64,000 bases of DNA from Hyperoplus lanceolatus (lineage: Eukaryota; Chordata; Actinopteri; Uranoscopiformes; Ammodytidae), in the NCBI GenBank assembly GCA_026929865.2, contig CM049405.1, positions 18,407,001 through 18,471,000 of the forward strand, in the 5' to 3' direction. The notes under the pieces were generated by a model, which worked only from the letters and a program-made list of their open reading frames with translations, had not been told where the DNA came from and searched no databases. Below are positions 41,753 to 55,245 of this stretch, in pieces (positions within the stretch are counted from its first letter, which is position 1; every line of letters begins with the position of its first letter). A program made the position numbers and the translations under genes.

Positions 41753-43160
41753 GAGATGACTTTGCCCGTCTTCTCCTCTGCCAGGATATACAGGGCTAAG
41801 AACAGCTTCAGCATGCTAATCGACACGCTTTGCAACTCCATAAGCAAACACTACAAGCATGCTAATCAAGTCAGTTCTATGACAGACAGCTGGTACGCTA
41901 ATCCCACACTGCTGTGCACCACTGTCTGTGTGTTTACATTACTGTCAGCGCACACAGACCTCTTTAGCGGGGACTTGACTGAATACATCAGGATCGAGTG
42001 CAACTAATGATTAATAATACAGCCAATAACAGGATGTCTTTTCGACACATTTGCAACGATTCTCGACATAACACCATGCAGCTTTAGCCTAGTGAATACT
42101 AGCGCTCCCTCAAGCAACTAACAACGCTCATCATTCATGGGACGGATGAGTCATACCAGTATCCGTGACTAAGTGACTCATTAAAACCTATGTAAACAAA
42201 TCACAAGGTTACAGCCCTGAAAAGTACAGAAACCACCCAGGAGACAAGAGAAGAGACGGAGGTGGACCTTTCAACCGTGACCTTGTATAAGTTCTCTTCA
42301 GCAACACAGTTTCACATACACTGTGAGCAACTGTGGAGCAGATGTATGTTGAGAACTCCCCTAAACTAACACTGATATGACACAACAGACACTCATCACT
42401 TGGGTATCCTCATTCTGCTACAAATGGGGTTTTCCAAAGAGCATTTGTGTAGAAGCTATGTGATGTAAAGGAAACAAAAAACAACCCACATAGTCAACAG
42501 ACTACAAGTGTACGGGAAATGTAATGACTTCCACCACCTGCGTCAGTTTTCAATTGCTAGTATGTTCATCCAGCCATCGAGCCAGGGCAAAAATTAAAGG
42601 ATATTTGATTTAAAAATAAATAAGGTCTAGCTTTGATATAACAACCTGCAATATTTCTTTCAGCTTTACGTATCATTCAATGTATTTGACACTTGAGCAT
42701 AGATTTTGGTTTTTTTTGCTGCTTCAAATCAACATGAACCAGCACTCATAATAAAAACTGTTGTTAAATGATCAAGCTGGCAAGCCATTGGATGTAGCAA
42801 GTGAGGGAGGGGAGTCATAACTACATCTGATGTCAGTCCACGATACATTAGCAAAACATGCCAGCAGCTTTACTGCCATATTTACCTTTTACTGATGTTT
42901 GACCAGTGCAAGGCACAATAACAACAAAAGGAAGAATATGGAAATACAGGAATATGTAAATCAGTCCAGACTGTATTGTTTCTCACAGTGATGGAAGGAA
43001 CAAGTTTTTTTCTCTTGCATATAACTCAAACCTAGTGATACAAAGACACAAAATATATTCAAAGTCAAACTAAGAGCATCTACAGCGACTCAATTCAAAC
43101 ATTTGTGATAGGCCTAATCGGAAATTTGTGAAAATTATGAAAGAAAATTTAAACCTTAAA

Positions 43161-44090
43161 GCGGCTACGAGTGACATTAAAATATCTTTTAAACAGCCTC
43201 ATGCTTCCTCTGATAATCATAAATTACCTTTAACAGCAAACGAGACCATCAGTGCAAAGAAAGACATTTTTAAATAGTTTTTATTACTGCTTTTGGTCTG
43301 GTCGCACACCCAGTCCGATTTTCGGTTCGCTCGTGCAGGCTCTATGGTCACATATCCGTATTGGTCGCAGATTTCAGTGTGGCGCAGCAACGTGATTTGA
43401 GAAGCCTATCCCTCCAGGTGAGGGAAGGGGAGCGGGAGCTTTGTTTGAGACAGTTATTTGTCGTCATAATGACTGATAACAGGGCTGAACCATCAAAGAA
43501 AAAATGCAATGAAGAAAAGCTAAAAGGGAGAGTGATATAGGCTACGGGCGGGACCAGGGCGTTGCCAAGCAACGTGTATACAATTTCACAAGAGCGAAAC
43601 TAGACTGCAGTGTTTACTCCTAAATGAATGAGTGGTTGGTACTAACACAAAGTTTGCTTTGCTTCACCATCATCAGATAACCATTATCTGAAATAGTCAT
43701 TATTTACAACAACATAAACACATTACCTCATCGTGATCCATACTAACTGCCGTCTCTCGTTCATTCGCTTTCTGTGAGGAGTCGGACACGTAATCTTTCA
43801 GCTCCGTGAGAGAGAGAGTAGTTAGGTGACACTGCTGCATCAACTCATTGCAATCAGGTGTGTGTGGCAGTGACTGGCATTAGTTGATGCAGTGTCAAAA
43901 CCACTCTCACGGAGCTGAAAAGAGTCCTCACACTTTCAACACACGGACATGCACTATATTGCTCCCTTCTTAGTTCACACTCGCGCACCTGGCACGAGCT
44001 AGAAAACAGCTTTGCAACAGCGGGCGTCGTAAAAATACTACCGCTTTTGTCCAAAGGGGACGCCAACGTGCCATGTTACTCGTAGTGGCT
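43161..44090. mobile_element. 930-bp TTAA-flanked transposon with internal palindrome
   Basis: TTAA at 43,157-43,160 and 44,091-44,094 flank ends AGCGGCTACGAGTGACAT and, inverted, AGCCACTACGAGTAACAT. Inside, 43,797-43,845 and 43,880-43,921 form a second inverted pair (ttcagctccgtgagagagag with ctctcacggagctgaa). A related, shorter piece lies at 54,796-54,890. No coding frame. Confidence 0.75.
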
Positions 44091-44772
44091 TTAACATTAC
44101 AAAAGTGAGACTGCCAACATCTTGTATATGTGTGGGATTGTATCCTTCTGTCTCAACGTCTGCTCTCTGCCCTAAATGAGCAGCAGTGCCAGGTTTCAAC
44201 AGTCCGATTCCGGGGATGTTTCAAGGTCAGTTTAGATCGGTCAGCCATGAATTATTGAGCTTGAGCAAGCTCAGTGCCTGTCTGTTCGTGCCACTTCTGA
44301 CGCTGCCCTGCCCTCCTTATGGTTTGCTCGCTGTTACACATGACAAACTAAATACCTAATCCAACAATGATAGTGTGTGTGACAATGTATTGATCTCTGC
44401 TGGCTCATTTCCTTTGCTTTGAAACTCTTCATCAGGCAAATATTGTAATAGCTGGTTTAATTAAGGGCTGTTAAAAAGTTGAGCCTACAGTGGCATAAAA
44501 GTCAGGTTATAATAATAATCCAATAATCCAGAGCAGCTTCCTGCAGGGTTAGTTTTGTTCCCTTCTACTGATTTGCATCTAAACACAGCACTGCACAGCC
44601 AGAATAAATGCATAATATTAAGCACAAAAACACACAAGTGCCTGCACTCATTTAGTTTGTTCTCTGCCTTATGTATTCCTCTAACACATTTGAAAACAGG
44701 GGAATTCTTCTAATCCTCTTCTCCTGTGCATTTGTGTTTGCAGATGGTCATTCTCACTGAAACATACACAGT

Positions 44773-44807
<35 letters not shown>

Positions 44808-45911
44808 TTAGAGACACTTTCCCTAGGTAGAAGGATCAACTCCAATACCTGACTACAGTGAACCATTCGGCTGTAATCCCATTTGACTCTCCTCAATAGT
44901 AACACGTTCTAGCCAATCACCAGTGCGGCATGCAGTCTGCCCAGGAATAGAATTGGGTTTATTAATAGCACTACAGCACTGGAGAATTACACCTATTGCC
45001 TGGTGTTCTGCATTAAATGATGACCGTGGCGTATAGGGTTTTTAAGATAGGAAGGCAGACAGTTACACAAGTCAGTTCAAACACCAACAGAAAGAAAAGA
45101 CTTTGTGAGTAAAGGTCACAAACAGACAGTGGCTACAGTCACAATATGTCCCCGACAGTGCAAATCAATAGTGCTGCCATGTGGAAATGGAGGCAAAGGA
45201 AAAGACTGCCCTAGGCATGACAAACACATACTACAGGTAATAATGCAGAAGGAAAGACACGTGCACAGACCGGAGGAGGGAAGGAGAGAGTGAAATATTG
45301 GCCACTCTTTCTCCCTCATCCTCTCCTCATCTCTTATAGGCCAGGCTGGGGGGAACTGAGGCGTACGCACATCACAAGCTAAAATTAGCTCTGCTGCAGC
45401 TGCAGGGCCAGACGTGTTGGGATGGGCCCGTGTTGCAACTGTGTTGACTTCAAGCATTTAGTTTGCGATCTTATCCGGAATGACTTAAAACAGGTTTTTG
45501 TTTACAAGTATAATAGGCAAGCACTTTTATAGACCGCAAATGTTGCGGCTGTTTCTTGACAAGTAATTTAAAAATGAGTCATTCTGGGGGACAACAGTGC
45601 AAATGTTTGAGCAGTGGTTAGTGGTTGTGATGCTCATGGATTGCCCAAAAAGCAAATTGAGAAGGTATTTATAATATTCTGTAACATATAATGAATGAAT
45701 GGATATTATAACGTATAATATTGTCATGTATGCAAACAAACATCCCAAACCACCTAAAACAAGAGCCCTTGGGTGGAGGGGATTATTTTATTTTAATTTT
45801 TTTAATGAAAGCTTGGGCATTCACAGGTTCACTGACAGTTCAGACTGCAGACACATGACCACTAATTCCACAGCATTTAGCACAGCTGCTGACAGTGTGT
45901 GTGCATAGTGT

Positions 45912-45933
45912 GTGTGTGGGGGGGGGGGGGGGA
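45912..45933. repeat. G17 homopolymer after (GT)n
   Basis: Seventeen consecutive G follow a short GT run, which could form a G-quadruplex. Confidence 0.85.
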
Positions 45934-47633
45934 AATCAGCTAAGCGTTTAAGTGTACTCCAGAGACACTGAGGAAAAAGGGTTGTATACCATTGTATAAG
46001 CTGATAAGCACTGTCTTTTCTAACAATGGGACACCAGGAGCTTTTCGTGACATGCCAAGACCCCTCTGCACAGCCTGCACACCTGACACTGAAGAGGCTG
46101 CATGACCTTAGGGGGAAAACAGCAGAATAGGCGCATTACAACACACACACACAACCACATCAGATGCTTGGAGGGAGGGGGGGCTGAAAAACGGCTGAAT
46201 ACAAAGAAAAATCAGGCCAGAGAGCTTGGCCTCTCACATCTCCCTCCCACTCCGGAGACCCATGATAGTTGTTAAATCAAATTGTTTTCTACAGAATGAA
46301 AACCAATAATGTGGGCTACAGTTTGGCTCCCTCCATCCCCGCTGCAGCAGGCGCAAAGAAAAACACTAGTTGGACAATAACAGAGGATCTGCTGGCAGCT
46401 GTAGCCAAGTTAATAAGCATTAGCCAATCGAGCGCTGGCTGGACAGACTTTGGCTTGCCAACGAAACATTCAGTATTTTTAGAAGACTCCTAAAACAACG
46501 CTTAAAGATTTAATTAAGCAATGCCAACTGTTCCTTCTAGGCATTTGACTGAGTTCTAACTGTCCATATTTGATCAGTTGGCTTGCATTATCTTAGCTAA
46601 ACCCCATCGCCTTCTCCCAGAAAGAAAGGCCTCGCTAAATGTAAGGCGACACGTTTGTTAACAGGTGCCTCTGCCTCATGCTCCAGTAAACATTGCTTAC
46701 AGCTTGCTTCAGCAAAGCCCCCACTTTCCTTTCTGCCACTTTTCCATCATATCACAACAACAAATAACTGGCAATAACTCAAAGAATGCTGGAATCAAGT
46801 TGGCTTTGGCTTCTGTTCAATTTCAGACGGCGATGAGTCGTGACCAGCAAGCTGAGCAGCAGGGCAGAGGAGAGCCCATATATATGGGAAGGTAAAGCCC
46901 AGCATAGCGGATGATGACCTATAACTTTGGTATACTGCATATTATATATATTTACAGTACATATGTAGAAAATGTGTATAAATACAGTATATAAATACAG
47001 TCTGTACTGACCTTCTTAACCATGGAGTATTTTAGTCTTGTGTAAAATGTGTTCAGGTCAACAGCAGGACATGTCATTTCCTTTTGCTCGCAAGTTTCCG
47101 TTTGCAAGTCATATGAGCCTGTCGGGTCAAACTGCTCCACATGACAAAACCTTTGATTATTTGCATGGGCACCAGCAAGTTCCTCTCCCAGGGAAATAAG
47201 GTTCATCTAACCTAATTAAAAGTTAAACATTCACACACGTCCAGCAAACCAACGCTCAGATGATGGTACCATAGCTGCAAATGCATTTTAAATCAGATTG
47301 TTTTAAGAGCTACACTGAAAGCACTTGTATGCCAACAAAACTTTAAAAACACAAAGAAGTTTGAGTTACAGGACTGACAAAGAACTTGCAGAGTTTACCA
47401 CAATGTGTTTTCTTCAGAGAGGTTCTCCATACAGTGGCAGCATTTTGGTTGGTTTTTAAATGGATTGCAATAGTAATGTGCTCATTTTGACATTTTGAAA
47501 ATGAATTAGCCTATATTGAAAAGATTTGAGGTGCAGTAGTGGCAGGTTTGTCCATCCTTTTCTACATATTCGATGCAGCTGCTTTACAGGATAAAGCCAC
47601 ACATTGTGTTGACACATCTATACTTTCTATTAG

Positions 47634-47675
47634 GGCCTGACCGATTTATCGGCCGATTTTCGCATATTTCAGAAT
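47634..47675. mobile_element. Truncated hAT-like MITE end
   Basis: The end 'agggcctgaccgatttatcg' and 'gccgattttcgcat' matches, from memory, a frequent teleost repeat terminus. No partner end was found. Confidence 0.4.
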
Positions 47676-47874
47676 TATCTGCATTTTTTTTTTTAGCAAT
47701 CATGTGTGAAATGTATTTCTGCCCTGGAGGTAGCCTAATTGAATAGCATTAATGCTATAGCCTATTTACAGCAGCAGCAGGTGTGTTGTAATACATTGGA
47801 TTAATTTACACTTGTCAGTTCCCCCTACAACCAATAGCAGAGGCATTGGTCATCGCTTGACAGTTAATAATAAT

Positions 47875-48130
47875 AATACTTGATAGAATTTATATGGTGC
47901 TTTTTTGGAAGTCATTCAAAGACACTTTACATCATAGAGAATCATACATGTAGAAAAAGAAAACAAAATACAGAAAAAAATTAAATAAGGTTTGAAGTGG
48001 AGTCAGGTGTCATTATGCTTTCTTAAAGAGGTGACTTTTGAGTTGACTTTTGAATGAGTGTATTGAGTCTGAAATGCTGATGTTTGGAGGGAGGGAGTTC
48101 CAGAGGGTTGGGTGCAGTAAGATAAAATGC
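47875..48130. repeat. Interspersed repeat (SINE/LINE-tail-like)
   Basis: The motifs 'gaatttatatggtgcttttt', 'caaagacactttacat' and 'gagggagttccagagggttg' are typical of a dispersed teleost repeat. Confidence 0.5.
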
Positions 48131-50559
48131 ATTATGTCTGAATTTAGACATATTTGTTACACTTAATTTTTTTAGACAGTGCATATTGCAATAAAGACAA
48201 AGTTCATGTAAATATTTTCAACAGTAAAAGGTATATATATATTTAAGGGTTCAAAAAATTGAATCCATCTCATCAAAAATGAAGTTGAAAGCCTTACTTT
48301 GTCACATGACAAAGACGGATAATTTATATGGTTTTAACATTTCCATTTGACAGACCAGTGAATTCATTAAATAAAATGAACAGCATAGTATTTGTTAATT
48401 ACAATATATTTTAAACACAAGTATTGTGATGAAACATCAGTCTCCACCCTGTCCCTGACATGCATTGCATTTAGCAGAATTGCCCTAGCACAGAAATGAA
48501 GCCATCATATGCTTGGACGATAAACCTGTGATTCCTAAACCGTGTTGCAATCAGTGTTGAAAGCATTGCTTCATTTACAAATATGATAGTACACACAATA
48601 TGCGGCTTCATCTCTTTGGAATCCCCCATTTTGAAACCTGTGTAGGCTGAAAAACGGACACGGCTCTAAGCTTGAGGGAGAGAGACATAACTGTACAATC
48701 GTGGAGAGAGTCAAACAGACTGACAGGCCTCATACCTGACAGTGCAATGAGTCAGCAGCACCACAGCAGCTCTCAGCATGCCAAACACATGCACACACGC
48801 AACACGGCTGGGATGACGCAACAGCCGACTTATAATAATTACATCACAAAACCTAGCTGGTGCTGAATGACAAAAAAAACAACGAAAACACTGAACAATT
48901 TGAAGAAATGCTGGATGTCTAAATGCTCCAGGGCAGAACTGTGTGGTTTCTAAAATGGCTTGGCCTCAATGAGACAAGTACAAAACATGGCATCGTGGGG
49001 AGGAAGGACGGGGTGGGTAGGCTGTTGCCTGTATGATCCTGTATGGGGCTCTGTGGGAGCGAGTACAGTGGAAAATAGTCCCCACTGCTAATCCATGGCA
49101 GGCTAATTACAGCTTTGATCCCCTAGGCGTGTGCATCGCCACAGGTGGGAGGGAGGCAACACGCACTGGTAATTCAACACAGTTCGATTTGTTTTGGCAT
49201 AGGCTATTAGCCGTCTCAATAAGCTCACATTTGCTGCAGATGTTTGGCCAACAACGACATAGATATGATAGTGATGTGCGCTTTTAGTCAACTCAAAAAC
49301 GGACACATAAGATTCCGATAGTTGAACTCAGCTTCTAGTGAATCTCCTTGGAAACCATTAAGGTCTGTTTAAGAGAGACAGTTACAGCTACCAACTGAAC
49401 GGCTTGAGACAAAGACACGTATTAAGTGGCTAAATGGAGTTTCGGTCTAAAGTAGGCCGCAGCTCTGATGACAGCCGAGTCCCAAAACACACGGTGGCAG
49501 CTAATGGAGCGAAGGAGGAGGAGAGAGAAGGACAGTGATGGAGGATGAGCAGCAGATGGCATGGAATTATCTGGATCTTCAGCCTGTCATCTTTGCCCAT
49601 GGCGTCGTTATTTAAAGGGGTAGGCTACTAGTTTGATGCTCATCACGACCAAAATCACTCCAAGCAGTGTTCATTGAATTTACCGTACTGTACCAATGTC
49701 AGAGTTAAAACAGTGCCGTGTCAACGTCAAGTGATCAAATATAGGAAGCGACTTGCAGAGAGGGATTAATTACTGATGTTGCTATTGTAAGGACGTGTTG
49801 GGTGCTGCTAACTTTGAGCCCTGAACCAACAGGTGTAAGGTAAAATGATTCAGTCAAAGCACAGTTTATGACAGTGTGTTTAAAAACTACTAGCCCAGAT
49901 TAAATGTTTCTGGTTTAAAAAGCTGAAGCCACACCTGGCTCATGGTCTAGTGCTCCTGAATTGGTCCTGCACTGTGCACTCTCACCTTTCTTTACTGAGG
50001 CAACTGTAAATCAACACCCCTCAGTTATTTGTTCTAAAGTAAACCAACATAACTTGGCAAATGAAACTTGAACATATGCACACACAATGTGGTGGTTACT
50101 TAAATCCCCATGACACTGCTGCACAACTCAGACATGATGGTTGCTGAAGTCTAACCAGGGCGATATATTGAAAACATCTTACAAGTCACTATGAGCCAAT
50201 CAGGCTAGGTGGCAGGATATCAAAGGTAATTTAGAAACTTTAGCTAAACCACGGTACATGCGGTGTCCCATGTACACCAACATACATTAGCGTCATCAAC
50301 AGAGTTGTGTTACGTCGCACGAGACGTTTACATAAACGATAGTGCTGAATCTGGCACTTAGAAAATTAGCACTTAAAAAGTTATCAAGCATACAGAGCAT
50401 GGACATATAAAGAGATACAGAGTCGCAAACAAATGACACTTCCGCTTCTGTTTTCAAAATAAAACTACTTGTGGACAAACATTCTGCTGCATTGTTTGTG
50501 AAGTTCAACTTTACCTGCTGCCACAGTGAATAATATATGTGTGTCATGACAATGTGCTA

Positions 50560-51330
50560 TGGCTAACGTTTAGAGGCAAATTACTGTTTTACTCTGAAAC
50601 AAGCTACAATGTTGTCGGTGTGGCTGTGCGCAGCTCTGTTAGCCGGGGTCAGTTACCTGCTAACTAGCGCACGTTTGCCACGACAGCCTGGACCTGTACC
50701 GTCAATGTTAGCTACCTTTAGCTTGCATGCCGCTAGCGTGTCTGTTCTTGTCAGCAGCTGGTGGACATCCTCGTCCCTGTTTCTCACCAGTCGTGACCAG
50801 GCCGAAACGGCTGACTGCATGGCTCAAACGCAGGAGCGGCTGCTTTGTGGTCCCTATATAAAGACGGTGAACACTAGTGTCGGCGGTGATAGGCTACCTG
50901 ATCAACACACAAGTGTTCATGATGGTCCGACTCCCCAGCAGGCAGCGCTTTCAATGCGACTACCCAGATAACCCTTCCCTTACCCGCTACCATGTAATGA
51001 CAGACTCACCCGAAGCTGATTATGGCAATGTCACGCGCTGACCGTGTTGAGTTAGCGTGGCTGCTGTTTGCCCGGCGCGGTCATCCAGGTCGAGTATGTT
51101 TCCACCAAATGATCCTTTCTCTCTCCGCGAGCGAGTAGCACCTCCGTGGTGCAGCGATTGGCCGGACTGAGCGGAACTCAGTGCGCTGTGGTAAGCAGAA
51201 AACTCAGGCAACCTGCAGGGGGAGCCATGGACCTATTAGGGGACCAGCGGTGACACCTTCAAGGCTGTCGGAAAACTCACCATCATGCCTTGGCCGCACT
51301 TTATCCATCCCACAGCGGGGAAATGTACAT
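50560..51330. promoter_or_regulatory. hycc2: CpG-rich putative hycc2 promoter and first exon
   Basis: CpG density rises sharply compared with the flanks. On the minus strand a good donor (TCGG|gtgagt, exon edge 51,010) ends a likely noncoding first exon starting somewhere near 51,100-51,250. A second donor-like site (GCGG|gtaagg) lies at about 50,983. The plus-strand 120-residue ORF at 50,609-50,971 shows no family resemblance. First-exon limits are inferred. Confidence 0.45.
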
Positions 51331-52190
51331 TGTTAGGCTACTGCAGCGAGAGGGAAAGTGCAGCAGAGTTAAATAAATAATGACATAAGTAAACAAATGT
51401 ATAATACAATTAGTAACAGACAATTAAAATAATTAAACAAATGTTCTAAAATAGGTGAACACACAAGTCGTATAGGCCTCTAGCCTATTAAACAAATAGA
51501 AACACAGAACCTTCTATTTGGCTGCTTCATGTTGTAGACTAGGCCTGTACAATATTTGCAAAGTATATCACATATTTGTGCTCCTCCATGCATTAAACAT
51601 AGTTAACTACGTGTTATAAAAATGTATCATATATTCCCTTTTGTAGGCTATGTTTATCATATTTGGTGCTACTGTCTAATATAGCAGCTTTGTAAATGGC
51701 TCGTAAAGTGCAGGAACAACGACCACCAGGATGTCATCAATTCTATTGGCTGGTGTATATCCTTATGGTAATATGCAGTTATAAAAGTGATGAGGCTAAT
51801 CCATTATTTATAAATGCAGAACTCCAATAGGACATCACATGTGCATTTATAAATGTTACCAAAAAGCATTATTCAGAGTATTGTATCAATATTATATGCA
51901 GTTTTGAGTGTCAATATGTTGTCTATTTATGAGTTTGTTTGTGTGCCTTTAAGTTTATCTCATCATTCTCATCAAAGCTCTGGCGCCCTTTTGTCTTTCG
52001 CTTTCACTTTACTCCCGCAGGCTGTTGTGCAGATGATCAAAGCTAGAAGAATGAAGCGATTATGAGACACAAATGCCGTCATCAAGAGTTAGATTCATGT
52101 TTTAACTCGGCGTGCACGACCCAAGGGCTTTCAGTTTGAGGATAAAAAAGGGTGCTTCCCCAGTTTTTAGTCGTGCGTCATACTTCCTGC
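51331..52190. other. Short intergenic region between hycc2 and cflar
   Basis: Divergent promoters about 1 kb apart. I see no NDUFB3 exon, which in human lies between FAM126B and CFLAR. An ISRE-like site is at 51,996-52,010 and a TATA-like 'gataaaaaag' at about 52,141. Confidence 0.5.
51994..52011. promoter_or_regulatory. ISRE/IRF-type site upstream of cflar
   Basis: The minus strand reads AAAGTGAAAGCGAAAG, which contains the GAAANNGAAA core bound by IRF/ISGF3 factors. It is about 180 bases before the presumed cflar first exon. Confidence 0.5.
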
Positions 52191-52248
52191 GTGGGTATCA
52201 ACATTCCAGTTAAGACTGTGCTTCTGTAGTCAGATCTCGACAGTAAAA
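52185..52248 (+). other. cflar: cflar 5' UTR first exon (3' edge certain)
   Basis: It ends AGTAAAA|gtaagtctc and joins the acceptor 'catcaccag' before 52,397, so ATG (52,428) lies 31 bases into exon 2. The start is inferred from a TATA-like motif near 52,141. Confidence 0.5.
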
Positions 52249-52427
52249 GTAAGTCTCTTGCAATAATTAGCCTATATCCGTCCCTAATAACCTAGGGACT
52301 AAATGTTGTGTATTTACATAGTAGATATCGGAACTCTGACCTAACTTGGTTTCTATTTGTTTATGTTCTGTCTTCTTCGCTGTTTTTCATCACCAGCTGC
52401 TACCACTCCTCTCTCTACCGAAAGTCC

Positions 52428-55204
52428 ATGGCGCTTTCAGACCAACGCGAGCTCCAGGCCATTAATCAAATAGCAGAGTCTCTCGACAGCTGTGAACGCA
52501 GGAGGCTCTTCTACCTGTGTGGAAGCTCGGAGACTGACGACGGCAGCGTGGCTTGCGTGAAGGAGATGCTGAAGTCTAAGGTGATGCGTCACGAGAGGGG
52601 CCAACTGCTCCTTAGAGAGCTGCTGGTGGAGTTGAGACGGTTTGATATCCTGAGGGACGTGTGTCAAACCAGCAGGGAGGAGGTGGAGAGGACTCCGATT
52701 GACGAGCAGTATCTGCCAAGGTTCAGGTAAGGAGGATGTGTTTTAACAAGTCATAGTGAGACATATTTGACCAATTAAGAGTAAACACAGCTTACTTGTG
52801 GTAGGCTATCTTAACGTAATCATGGTTCTCCTTACTGCAGGGTATTGATGACTAATATAAGTGAAGATTTGGACAATGAAGATCTGGACAGTGTGAAATT
52901 CTTGTTAAGCAGCACGTTACCCCGTGATAAGTTGCAAAAAGCAAAGGTAGGCTAATGTAGGCTATATGAATGAAGTTTGGTTTTGATTTCACATTCCGCA
53001 ATAGGAACTCATATTGTGTGTAAAAGGGTCTTATTTCATTTCTCTCTTTCTCTTTTGTGACAGAATTTCCTGGATGTGATCATTGAACTGGAGAAGCTGG
53101 ACAAAGTTTCACCCAAAAGGGTCGATTTTGTAGAGGAATGTTTAATCAACGTTGGCAGGGTCGATCTAGCCAACAAAGTGAATGCCTACAAAATCACAGG
53201 TGAGACTGTAGTTGACTTTTACATTTTGATTACTACTTGAATATAAAGAAATTAGTTTATGAATTGCCTATACCAAGTGTGAAAAAGTTCCCAGGTGAGC
53301 AAGCTGTGAAATGTCTAACATTTGTACCCAATGACGTGCAGTGCTTGTGAAGCATGACACATTTACATAATTTCTAGTCAGGGTAATTAACATAAAGCAG
53401 AAAGGGAACAAAAACAAGAATGAATGAATCATTTTTGTCAGTGTCACCACTGAATGGACCATGATGCATAACAATACCACATGCATAAGGGCTTCTGGCA
53501 GTAAGACTGAAGAAAAGAAAGTAAAAACAAAAAATGAATCACGAGATTAAAAAAAAACCTTTAAAACACATTTTGGAAAAGATAGAAAGTACAATACAAA
53601 AGTATTAAAAAAGAATGCATTCAGAAATCGATTTTTATTTTTTATTTTAACAAAATTCAAATGAAATGTTCAGTTCTTATGTATAACCAAATGTTACACT
53701 GTTTTAGCACATTAAAAATGACCAATAATCCATTTGAATTTTCCCAACCTAAATGTTTTTAATTAAACTCTACAATCGTATATTGTATGCTTCCGCAGAC
53801 CACACTTTTTGAAATGTATGTGATTTTGCCCAAAGACCACACATACTATCTGTGTCCCGTGTGAGGGTTTCCTTGCACAGGCTTGATAGAGTTTTGTGTG
53901 TGGACTGACGTGTGTAAATATATATTAAGATCCCCAAAAATTACAGAAGTGAAAGTGGGATCACATGAGTAGACAATCAGGCAGAAGTAAATGTTTCATT
54001 ACTCTTAACGTACTTTTCTGTGTGCACCGTTCACAGTTTTAACACCTGATCAACAGTCATCTCAACAGCAGAGGTGCAGAGCTCCTGTGAGTATGACACA
54101 AAACTTAATTATGTCTGTCTATTTATTTACTCTCTCAATAAAACTTATCCTTTTAAAAACCTCTTCTCTGTACTGTAGGGTCCATTCCCAGCTCCAAAAC
54201 CCTGTTCTATTCAGAAAACAAGACAAGGACCATCCCTCCACAGTGGTACGGCAGGCTACATATTAACAAATTGTAGCAACTTCAAACATATGCATTTGCC
54301 AGAGTTACTGTGAGGGAAAAATACCACTTTCAAACTAACGGGAGTAACAAAATATCCTTTCACATAGGGCATTACAGGAGATACCTGTAGAAAAGTCCCA
54401 GGTTACTCATTGTAATTCACTATTATTGCTTTTGTGTCATCAGGTTTACAAAACATACCAGTGACCGTAAACAGAGAGCAAAACCGTCAGGTAACTTGTT
54501 CCCTATTGGTGCAGTCCCCCCCCCCCCACTATATTGCCTTACTGTATTAAATTAGTGAAGTGCATTCATAATTTTGCTTTGCTTCCTTTTTTTTGCATTA
54601 CAGCATCAATTGGATTGTTACAAGTTCAACTCTAACCCCAGAGGATTTTGTATCATCATTGACTGCGTGGGTAACGATGGAGGTGAGGCACACAATGCTT
54701 TGCACCTACAGTCACGTGGAGGAAGAAGTAATTCACCACTTTAGGGCCAATAGTTCTGCATTTAACATCCTTTTATGAAACGTTCTCATTTTATTTCTCA
54801 TTTTATGATTATAAATGACTTGTAACAGCAAATAGAACCATCAGTGGAAAGAATGCTATTTTTGTATAGTTATTATAATTAATGACTTTGTATTAGTCTC
54901 TGAGAATCCCTACCAAGATTAAACAATTCACATTGTTAATGCTGATGCATCAATGATTTAGCAGCATTTTACTGCTGTAGCTGCTGGAGTTTGAGCTGGT
55001 TTGATTGCTTTAGTTAGCCAGTGAGTTTATTCCAGTTTTTCTCAACGTAGGGTTCAGGCTCCTTCCACAGGCACGCAAGATGAGGCTGAGGGGTCATGAA
55101 TTGATTAATTTGAGAGGAAGGAAGCAATAGCATAGTTAAGTTAATCCAATTTATAGTCATCGTTTTGGTGGAAGAACTGATCGCTTTACCTTAGAAATTT
55201 GAAA

Positions 55205-55245
<41 letters not shown>

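Noticed and set aside
50609..50971. 120-residue plus-strand ORF with a hydrophobic start
   Set aside because: It lies in the CpG-rich promoter antisense to hycc2, has no recognisable family and no downstream exon; GC-rich open frames are expected there.
52140..52160. NF-kB site at 'gggtgcttcccc'
   Set aside because: It departs from GGGRNNYYCC at the fourth base; too weak to report.
51331..52190. Possible ndufb3 between hycc2 and cflar
   Set aside because: I searched by eye for its short exons and found none.
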